Shown: positions 51,651 through 56,917 of the stretch, in pieces
How positions within the stretch are numbered: position 1 is the first letter of the stretch
Layout of the letters: each line of letters opens with the position of its first letter
Source: an uncultured Saprospiraceae bacterium
Lineage (GTDB): Bacteria; Bacteroidota; Bacteroidia; Chitinophagales; Saprospiraceae
DNA length: 56,917 nt
Assembly (NCBI GenBank): GCA_937924495.1
Contig: CALDSS010000082.1
Span: 1 to 56,917 of the forward strand
Direction: 5' to 3'
Translations under genes and position numbers: made by a program
The notes under the pieces: generated by a model
Seen by the model: only the letters and a program-made list of their open reading frames with translations
What the model was told of the DNA's origin: nothing
The model's database searches: none

Positions 51651-52520
51651 AAGGAAGGTTGAAAAAAGCAAAATGAATAAAAACTGCAATATCATCGTTC
51701 CATCCATCACACCCGTAAAAAAGTAATCATGCGACTGACGGGGGGTCAGGTAAATAAACCAGCAAGTGGTAACAAAGGACAACAACATTCCGAAGTAATA
51801 GCCCAAAGGATAAACTCCTGAACCAAAGAGAAAAGATGAAATTACAATCATAGCCGTGAGGGAAAAATAACTCAAATAGATACTTTTCTGTACCCCTATT
51901 TTGCTTGGAATGGTGGAGACATTTCCATCGTTATCAACTTTCAAATCTCGAATATCAAATGGAATGGTAATGGAAAAAATAAAAAGGAATCGTTCTATAA
52001 AAATTAAAAACAGCTCTAAAACATTCCCTGAGTGAACACCAACCAAGGGAACCACAGTAGTCACCCATGCCCAAACTCCGGCCACCAAAAATATCTTCAG
52101 GAAATTAAAATCTCTAAGTCTGCGTTCTTTGCCAAAAACAGGAATGACATAACCGATAGAAAGTAAAGCTGGGGCAACAATTATCACTTTCTGAAAATTG
52201 GGCAATTGAAAGAAACAGAAAGTAGCGGCCAATCCTCCTATGAAAGCATAGAATAGGATATGAATTCTAAATTTTTGAATGACCAAATAGCGTCCCTTAT
52301 CTGTAAATTTTTGAACGCGTTTTAATCCAATAATCCGATGCAAAGCATAAAGAAACAGAGTCGAGGAAAAAATAAATCCCTCTGGCCATCCAAAAATAAG
52401 CCTTGAAGTAGCTAAACTTTGCGTCTGTAAAAACAAGGAAAGTGCTCCGAAAGCAATCCAATAATTACCGTAGAAAAGTAGCTCAATAAATTGAATAAAT
52501 ATTTTTGAAATTAATTTCAT
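51648..52520 (-). CDS. UbiA-like prenyltransferase family membrane protein
   Basis: A 290-residue protein with eight or nine transmembrane helices. The second UbiA-type acidic motif DIRDLKVDNDGNVSTIPSKI (about residues 188-207) is clear. The first one, usually NDxxDxxxD, is replaced by ALHRIIGLKRV (about 59-69), so catalysis by the classical mechanism is doubtful. Related proteins are common in Bacteroidota and unassigned. The gene ends in a TAG supplied by a REP-like element, so its C-terminal residues (LLFSTFL) may have been set by the insertion. Confidence 0.75.
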   Translation of the reverse strand: MKLISKIFIQFIELLFYGNYWIAFGALSLFLQTQSLATSRLIFGWPEGFIFSSTLFLYALHRIIGLKRVQKFTDKGRYLVIQKFRIHILFYAFIGGLAATFCFFQLPNFQKVIIVAPALLSIGYVIPVFGKERRLRDFNFLKIFLVAGVWAWVTTVVPLVGVHSGNVLELFLIFIERFLFIFSITIPFDIRDLKVDNDGNVSTIPSKIGVQKSIYLSYFSLTAMIVISSFLFGSGVYPLGYYFGMLLSFVTTCWFIYLTPRQSHDYFFTGVMDGTMILQFLFILLFSTFL

Positions 52521-52564
52521 GAATTTTAAGGCTCAAACACTTTACATTATTGATTAATTATAAC

Positions 52565-52572
52565 TACTTTTG
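52565..52572 (+). promoter_or_regulatory. -7 box (TACTTTTG) of rpmE2
   Basis: Exact TAnnTTTG match followed directly by CGCTCC, 31 bases before the start codon. No clear -33 TTG at 19 bases. Confidence 0.65.
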
Positions 52573-52603
52573 CGCTCCTTTTTGAAAAAGTCACTTAATT
52601 AAG

Positions 52604-52900
52604 ATGAAAAAAGATACACATCCAAAAGATTATAGATTAGTTGTATTCCAAGATTTATCAAATGGAACGGAATTTTTAACCCGTTCTTGTGTTGATACTA
52701 AAGACACAATTACAAAAGATGGTACGGAATACCCATTAGTGAAGTTGGAAATTTCGAGTAGTTCTCATCCATTTTTCACTGGTAAAATGAAATTTGTTGA
52801 TAGTGCTGGTCGTATCGATAAATTTAACAAGAAATTCGGAAACTCTAAATTTTCTAAAAAAGAAGAAGAGGAAGAGGCAGAAGTCAAAGACGGCGAATAA
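52604..52900 (+). CDS. rpmE2: 50S ribosomal protein L31, type B
   Basis: A 98-residue ribosomal protein. [20 protein letters not shown] (the type B opening), [33 protein letters not shown] (about residues 47-66) and [11 protein letters not shown] (about 70-80) are the family's conserved blocks. The zinc-binding CxxC set of type A L31 is absent, as expected of the zinc-independent form. A Glu-rich tail follows ([14 protein letters not shown]), common in Bacteroidota. It is a single-gene unit with promoter and terminator both visible. Confidence 0.96.
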   Translation: MKKDTHPKDYRLVVFQDLSNGTEFLTRSCVDTKDTITKDGTEYPLVKLEISSSSHPFFTGKMKFVDSAGRIDKFNKKFGNSKFSKKEEEEEAEVKDGE

Positions 52901-52926
52901 AATTAAATTATTCCCGATTCTGAGAA

Positions 52927-52960
52927 AGTCCCTATTGTCAACGATAATAGGGACTTTTTT
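52927..52960 (+). terminator. terminator of rpmE2
   Basis: AGTCCCTATT pairs with AATAGGGACT around about ten bases, followed by TTTTT. A second, GC-free hairpin (TTGAA/TTCAA with T-run) lies at about 52987-53018. Confidence 0.9.
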
Positions 52961-53137
52961 ATGGGGTAACATTTGCATTTGATTTGCAAAAAAATTGAAA
53001 AAAATTCAATTTTTTTTGGCAATTTGCTGCTTTAATATGAAGTTTTTTAAAAATAGGTTTTAGACAAAAAATATGGACTTAAACGGGATTTTTAAACAAC
53101 TTCTTCTCTGACATTTCCAACATACTGTGGCGCATCA

Positions 53138-54349
53138 ATGAACTTAATTCTTTTTGATAACGAAATCCGCAATCGCTTCCTTCCTTTGGTTTACACTAAG
53201 CCAGTTAGTGAATTGCGCATCGGCATTTTAACCATCACCGAAAAGTGGGAAAAATGGCTCGATTCAAAAGCCTCCTACATTACTCAAGACTACCTCGCGG
53301 AAAAATATCCATTAGTTTTAAGAACGGATAATTATTTAATCAATGGCACAGTGTTGCCCAATAAAAGATTGATTAAACTCATCCAACAAATGGAAATCAA
53401 TCAAGCCTTTCTTAGTTCAGAAGGAGAATTGATCGCTGCTCGATTGGACAATGTAGAATTTGACAACTTACTGAATGACAGGGAGTTAGAAGAATTAGAG
53501 GGAATTGATTTGATGAATACGCCCTATACCAAATTGAATAATGTTTGGGATATTTTCAAACTCAATGGCGATGCTTTAAAGAGTGACTTCAATTTAATCA
53601 CGCATGGCCGCGATTCCCAACCTATCAGCGAAACCAATCGAATTGCGGGGAAGGAACAGATATTTATAGAAGAAGGAGCATCTGTTGAATTTTCCATTTT
53701 AAACGCCACCACTGGCCCTATTTATATTGGTAAAAACGCCAAAGTCTTAGATGGTAGCATCATTAGAGGTGGATTCGCATTGTGTGAAAAAGCTGTCGTG
53801 AAGATGGGTGCTAAAATTTATGGCCCAACCACCGTAGGTCCAGTTTCAAAGGTTGGAGGTGAAATTTCTAATTCAGTCATACAAGGCTATTCCAATAAAG
53901 GACATGACGGATATTTAGGAAATTCAGTTTTGGGAGAATGGTGCAACCTCGGTGCAGACACAAATGTTTCTAATTTGAAAAACAATTATGCACCTGTTAA
54001 GTTATGGAATTATGAAGAAGAGCGATTTGTAGATACTGGAGAGCAATTTTGTGGCTTAATCATGGGTGATCATTCTAAATGTGGAATAAACACCATGTTC
54101 AATACAGGTACGGTAGTTGGAATTTGCTGCAATATTTACGGAGCAGGTTATCCAAGAAATTTCATCCCATCTTTCACTTGGGGCGGCCCAGCAGGATACA
54201 CAACTTATCGAACCGAAAAAGTGTTTGAAACAACAGAACGAGTCTTTGCAAGAAGAAACTTGACGCTTGAACTTCAAGATAGAATGATTTTATTGAGAAA
54301 TTTTGAAGAAAGCGCTAAATACCGAAGCTGGGAAAAAGAAAAAGCTTAA
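53138..54349 (+). CDS. GlmU-like sugar-nucleotidyltransferase/acyltransferase family protein
   Basis: A 403-residue cytoplasmic protein of the Bacteroidota 'GlmU family'. The N-terminal half (MNLILFDNEIRNRFLPLVYT; TKPVSELRIGILTITEKWEK) is a nucleotidyltransferase-like fold that lacks the standard LxxGxGTRM loop. The C-terminal half (about residues 180-390) is a left-handed beta-helix of hexapeptide repeats (IFIEEGASVEFSILNATTGP, IGKNAKVLDGSIIRGG, VIQGYSNKGHDGYLGNSVL), typical of acyltransferases. It probably acts in envelope amino-sugar metabolism. Exact substrates are unknown. It has a 237-base upstream region and no cotranscribed neighbour. Confidence 0.88.
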   Translation: MNLILFDNEIRNRFLPLVYTKPVSELRIGILTITEKWEKWLDSKASYITQDYLAEKYPLVLRTDNYLINGTVLPNKRLIKLIQQMEINQAFLSSEGELIAARLDNVEFDNLLNDRELEELEGIDLMNTPYTKLNNVWDIFKLNGDALKSDFNLITHGRDSQPISETNRIAGKEQIFIEEGASVEFSILNATTGPIYIGKNAKVLDGSIIRGGFALCEKAVVKMGAKIYGPTTVGPVSKVGGEISNSVIQGYSNKGHDGYLGNSVLGEWCNLGADTNVSNLKNNYAPVKLWNYEEERFVDTGEQFCGLIMGDHSKCGINTMFNTGTVVGICCNIYGAGYPRNFIPSFTWGGPAGYTTYRTEKVFETTERVFARRNLTLELQDRMILLRNFEESAKYRSWEKEKA

Positions 54350-54472
54350 GCGGTATAAAAAGTGGTATCGTTTTTGAAATATTAAAGATATTTATAATAT
54401 ATAAAATTCGTAGATTCTAAAATCTTCATTTCAAATCTGCGTTTTATTTAAGTTCCAAAATCAAATTTTAAA

Positions 54473-55249
54473 TTGTCTGATTGTTTAGTCATAATCCCTA
54501 CCTACAATGAGAAGGAGAACATCGTCAAGATGATTCAAACGGTTTTCTCATTGCCAAAGGATTTTCATCTATTGATTGTAGATGATGGCTCACCCGATGG
54601 CACTGGAAAATTAGTAAAGGAACAGCAAGAACTCTTCCCAGGTAAACTTCATATTTTAGAAAGAAAAGGCAAGTCTGGATTAGGTACCGCATACATTGCT
54701 GGTTTCGAGTTTGGATTGCAAAAAGGGTACGAATACATTTTTGAAATGGATTGTGATTTTTCTCATAATCCGAATGACTTGATTAGACTTTACAATGCCT
54801 GTAGGCATGGTGCTGATGTAGCCGTTGGCAGTAGATACGTTGACGGAGGTGCCACCAAAAACTGGAGCTGGGATAGAAGATTTCTTTCGAGAGGTGCATC
54901 AATTTATACTCGACTCATCACTTGGATGTGGGTTATGGATCCGACAGCAGGTTTTAAATGTTACAGTCGTAAGGTGCTGGAAACCATTGACTTAAACAAA
55001 ATTCGATTTGTAGGATATGCCTTTCAAATTGAGATGAAATTTGCTGCCCACACTTTAGGTTTTAAAATCGTAGAAGTCCCTATTACCTTCGCAGATCGAG
55101 TGGAAGGAACTTCCAAAATGTCAGGGTCTATCATCAAAGAAGCAGTATGGGGAGTTTTCAAAATGAAGTTGAAATCCTTCACCAATTCCTACCAAAAAAA
55201 AGAAAAGGAAATCCTGTTGAATAGTCGAACCAAAATTGCGACTAAGTAA
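54473..55249 (+). CDS. polyprenol-phosphate mannosyltransferase-like GT2 glycosyltransferase
   Basis: A 258-residue family 2 glycosyltransferase of the dolichol-phosphate mannose synthase type, without membrane helices. Motifs: CLVIIPTYNEKENIVKMIQ (about residues 4-22), LLIVDDGSPDGTGKLV (about 32-47), FEMDCDFSHNPNDLIRLY (DxD-like metal site, about 98-115), GSRYVDGG, and RFVGYAFQIEMKF with ADRVEGTSKMSGSII (about 206-220). The start is TTG 54473: an in-frame stop lies directly upstream and the conserved PTYNE motif starts at residue 9, so no ATG can serve. The protein could make lipid-linked mannose for glycan or protein glycosylation. Confidence 0.92.
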   Translation: MSDCLVIIPTYNEKENIVKMIQTVFSLPKDFHLLIVDDGSPDGTGKLVKEQQELFPGKLHILERKGKSGLGTAYIAGFEFGLQKGYEYIFEMDCDFSHNPNDLIRLYNACRHGADVAVGSRYVDGGATKNWSWDRRFLSRGASIYTRLITWMWVMDPTAGFKCYSRKVLETIDLNKIRFVGYAFQIEMKFAAHTLGFKIVEVPITFADRVEGTSKMSGSIIKEAVWGVFKMKLKSFTNSYQKKEKEILLNSRTKIATK

Positions 55250-55271
55250 TATTTCGCCTCTCAATGGTTTT

Positions 55272-55322
55272 ATGGCTATATGATTAAATTGTTTAGAAAA
55301 AACCATGTAACCCATATAGCCA
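55272..55322. repeat. inverted repeat downstream of the GT2 gene
   Basis: TGGCTATATG (55272-55281) with CATATAGCCA (55313-55322). AATGGTTTT (55263-55271) can also pair with AAAACCAT, giving alternative folds. It lies between convergent genes and probably aids termination, without a T-run. Confidence 0.55.
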
Positions 55323-55363
55323 ATTAGCCTTAAATTGCTCACTACTTGAAATAAGTAGTTCTA

Positions 55364-55930
55364 CTACTTTTCTACAAAATCCAACGAAACAGAATTGATG
55401 CAATAGCGCAAACCCGTGGGTTCGGGGCCATCAGTAAATACATGGCCTAAATGTCCTTCACAACGGTTGCAAAGCACTTCTACCCTATTCCAACCATATT
55501 TATTATCGGTTTTCTCCAGAACATAAGACTTTTCAATGGGCTGGTAGAAACTTGGCCAGCCTGTTCCAGATTTGAATTTGGTGTCTGAACCAAAAAGTGG
55601 AAGCTGACAACCTCGACAGGTGTAAACGCCCTCTTTTTTATTATCCAATAAATCACCTGTGAAGGCTCTCTCCGTTCCTGCTTCTCTCAAGACATAAAAT
55701 TCCATCTCATTCAAATCATTTTTCCAAACCGAAGCTGACTTAATTATTTTTTGAATCGTATCGCCACTTTCAGAAACAAAAAAAGAAACGGGAACATCAC
55801 CCGATTTCTGAGCAGCAGGATTACTCAATTCGGTAGTCGTTTGAGAAACTGGAGGTTGTGTATTGCAACTTTGTAAAAGAAGAAAAAATAGACCGGCAAA
55901 TAGGAAAATTTGTAAAAAGGTATTTTTCAT
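55364..55930 (-). CDS. msrB: peptide-methionine (R)-S-oxide reductase lipoprotein
   Basis: A 188-residue MsrB with a lipoprotein signal (lipobox LLLQSC, acylated Cys at about residue 22), so it repairs oxidised methionine in periplasmic or outer-membrane proteins. The zinc pairs are CRGC (about 107-110) and CNRC (about 156-159). The catalytic Cys is in [13 protein letters not shown] (near 179). [10 protein letters not shown] (about 125) and [11 protein letters not shown] are intact. The start is ATG 55930 (MKNTFLQ), one base after the ribH stop, so ribH and msrB form a unit. Confidence 0.95.
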   Translation of the reverse strand: MKNTFLQIFLFAGLFFLLLQSCNTQPPVSQTTTELSNPAAQKSGDVPVSFFVSESGDTIQKIIKSASVWKNDLNEMEFYVLREAGTERAFTGDLLDNKKEGVYTCRGCQLPLFGSDTKFKSGTGWPSFYQPIEKSYVLEKTDNKYGWNRVEVLCNRCEGHLGHVFTDGPEPTGLRYCINSVSLDFVEK

Positions 55931-55931
55931 A

Positions 55932-56447
55932 CTAAAATCCAATTTTTTGTTTTTGCTTAGTTAATTGAGTTTTTAAATCAGCCATTCGAAGAGCAGTAAT
56001 GGCCGCTTCTACGCCTTTATTGCCATATTTTCCACCAGCACGATCTTTTGCCTGCTGCTCCGTATTGGGAGTTAATACCCCAAAAATAACAGGAATTCCT
56101 GTTGCCATTCCTAAATTGGCCAAACTGGTAGAAACAGCCTGATTTATATAAATATCATGGTCGGTTTCTCCTTTTATCACGCATCCAATACAAATGACTG
56201 CATTCAATGTTTTGGACTTCATAATCATGCTGGCAGCTGATGGCAATTCAAAAGTACCTGGCACCTGAAGGGTTTCAATACTTTCTTCCTTTACGCCATG
56301 TTTGACTAAAGTCTCGAATGCTCCGTTGTAAAGTGTATGCGTAATTTCTTTATTCCAATCAGAAACCACAATTCCAAAATGGAACTTTTCTCCATTCGGA
56401 ATCGTTTTTTCGTCGTAGTCTGATAAATTTTTTAATGCTGATGCCAT
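55932..56447 (-). CDS. ribH: 6,7-dimethyl-8-ribityllumazine synthase
   Basis: A 171-residue enzyme that forms the lumazine precursor of riboflavin. Conserved parts are [16 protein letters not shown] (about residues 24-39), [15 protein letters not shown] (about 63-77) and [20 protein letters not shown] (about 84-103, with the catalytic His). [20 protein letters not shown] is near the end. A basic tail ([12 protein letters not shown]) closes the protein. The other rib genes are not in the window. It leads the ribH-msrB transcript. Confidence 0.97.
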   Translation of the reverse strand: MASALKNLSDYDEKTIPNGEKFHFGIVVSDWNKEITHTLYNGAFETLVKHGVKEESIETLQVPGTFELPSAASMIMKSKTLNAVICIGCVIKGETDHDIYINQAVSTSLANLGMATGIPVIFGVLTPNTEQQAKDRAGGKYGNKGVEAAITALRMADLKTQLTKQKQKIGF

Positions 56448-56552
56448 TGATAATTTTATAGGTTTACCTACTTAGAAAGGTAAATTTTTGAAAATTGTTT
56501 TAAGATGTGGAAAAATTTTAGAGTTAAGATTTATTAAATATCTAAAAAGGCA

Positions 56553-56560
56553 TATCTTTG
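56553..56560 (+). promoter_or_regulatory. -7 box (TATCTTTG) of tRNA-Arg promoter
   Basis: Exact TAnnTTTG match followed directly by CGGCGC; the tRNA begins 36 bases after the box. A TTG at -33 is not present. Confidence 0.7.
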
Positions 56561-56595
56561 CGGCGCTTTAGAAGAAAAGCATCAAACATTAGTAT

Positions 56596-56669
56596 GGTCC
56601 CGTAGCTCAACTGGATAGAGCAGCTCACTTCTAATGAGCAGGTTTCAGGTTCGAGTCCTGACGGGATCA
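56596..56669 (+). tRNA. tRNA-Arg (anticodon UCU)
   Basis: Acceptor GGTCCCG with CGGGATC (one G-U) and discriminator A. The D stem is GCTC/GAGC. The anticodon arm GCTCA CTTCTAA TGAGC shows TCT. The T arm is TCAGG TTCGAGT CCTGA. CCA is not encoded. Confidence 0.96.
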
Positions 56670-56672
56670 CTC

Positions 56673-56707
56673 AAAAGCATCTTGCACTTGCAAGGTGCTT
56701 TTTTTAT
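56673..56707. terminator. terminator shared by tRNA-Arg and the convergent hydrolase gene
   Basis: AAAGCATCTTGC with GCAAGGTGCTTT (one G-U) around ACTT, followed by TTTTTTATG. The T-run overlaps the stop codon of the minus-strand gene. Confidence 0.88.
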
Positions 56708-56917
56708 GCTATCGCCCCATACTCCGAGTAAAAATCATGTCTTTTCAAAAACTCTTCATCATTCAACATATCGTATAGCAAGTCGTGATAAATTGAGAAA
56801 TCAGGCAAATTGTTGTGATGAGCTTCTTCTATTGGAAACAAAGTGACTCGCTCTGGAGCAATTTCTTTCAACTTGACACTATACCAAAAAGGGAATAATC
56901 TATCCTTTTTTCCATGC
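56704..56917 (-). CDS. alpha/beta hydrolase, C-terminal part only
   Basis: The last ~70 codons of a gene that enters from the right edge. The visible peptide starts HGKKDRLFPFWYSVKLKE, where the Asp of GxxD is a usual alpha/beta-hydrolase acid residue. Then VTLFPIEEAHHNNLPDF carries the catalytic His region, and the protein ends DFYSEYGAIA. This two-motif layout matches serine hydrolases of the BAAT/Bem46-like group. The nucleophile and start lie outside the window. Confidence 0.75.
   Translation of the reverse strand, partial: HGKKDRLFPFWYSVKLKEIAPERVTLFPIEEAHHNNLPDFSIYHDLLYDMLNDEEFLKRHDFYSEYGAIA

Noticed and set aside
54350-54472. search for an ATG start of the GT2 glycosyltransferase upstream of TTG 54473
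   Set aside because: An in-frame TAA lies directly upstream and no ATG precedes the conserved PTYNE motif, so TTG is accepted as the start and not treated as damage.

Overview
The window is an AT-rich chromosomal segment of a Bacteroidota bacterium, most likely a Saprospirales/Lewinella-type member. The phylum call rests on several independent signs: C-terminal type IX secretion (T9SS) sorting domains on four secreted proteins, two outer-membrane receptors of Bacteroidota type, an OmpA protein with thrombospondin type-3 calcium repeats, a DUF3276 (PUR-like) protein, -7 promoter boxes of the form TAnnTTTG, and start codons with no Shine-Dalgarno sequence. The order-level call is an impression from protein style only. 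No prophage, insertion sequence, CRISPR array or rRNA was seen.

Layout. 1-2.3 kb (minus): 3'-truncated NDH-2 NADH dehydrogenase, a VOC/glyoxalase-like protein, a frameshifted and truncated remnant of a zeta-like toxin ATPase, and its intact small partner gene. 2.4-6.3 kb: an ECF sigma factor (minus), then an orphan Na+-decarboxylase beta subunit and OmpA/TSP3 (plus). 6.36-13.8 kb (minus): four exported proteins, namely an N-formylglutamate amidohydrolase-like enzyme, a GNSL-motif esterase-like protein, an outer-membrane beta-barrel receptor and a beta-helix protein. 14.5-22.3 kb (plus): folD, prmA, a 1511-residue secreted protein of unknown function, and a DUF389 membrane protein. 22.3-33.5 kb: class IV aminotransferase, DUF3276, coaD, a small secreted protein, pruA, an Ala-rich lipoprotein, yaaA, tRNA-Gln, a 1243-residue SBBP/PKD T9SS protein, and SCO1/SenC. 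33.7-40.3 kb: a degenerate helicase/Vsr-like protein coupled to a sulfotransferase-fold gene, an EEP phosphatase/nuclease, and gap. 40.6-46.5 kb: tRNA-Glu, a TPR protein, purA, a Gfo/Idh oxidoreductase, a START-like protein and rmuC. 46.9-56.9 kb: TonB-dependent receptor, lptE, purE-purK, a UbiA-like protein, rpmE2, a GlmU-like protein, a dolichyl-phosphate-mannose-synthase-like glycosyltransferase, msrB, ribH, tRNA-Arg and the end of an alpha/beta hydrolase.

How it works together. Most genes are ordinary housekeeping: purine synthesis (purA, purE, purK), one-carbon metabolism (folD), CoA (coaD), riboflavin (ribH), proline catabolism (pruA), glycolysis (gap) and translation (prmA, rpmE2, three tRNAs). 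They are interleaved with envelope and secreted proteins. Transcription units are short and separated by clear hairpin terminators. Promoters of the three tRNAs and rpmE2 share a -7 box followed directly by a GC-rich stretch.

Items most worth a second look: (i) a decayed toxin-antitoxin module whose toxin P-loop runs in frame into a VOC gene; (ii) a 1265-residue helicase/Vsr-nuclease-like protein that keeps Walker A but has lost most other signature residues; (iii) a REP-type inverted pair (BIME-like) that supplies the stop codon of a ubiA-like gene; (iv) a 113-bp imperfect palindrome next to tRNA-Gln; (v) the shared stable-RNA promoter architecture; (vi) the 1511-residue protein. I found no convincing wholly new multi-gene system.
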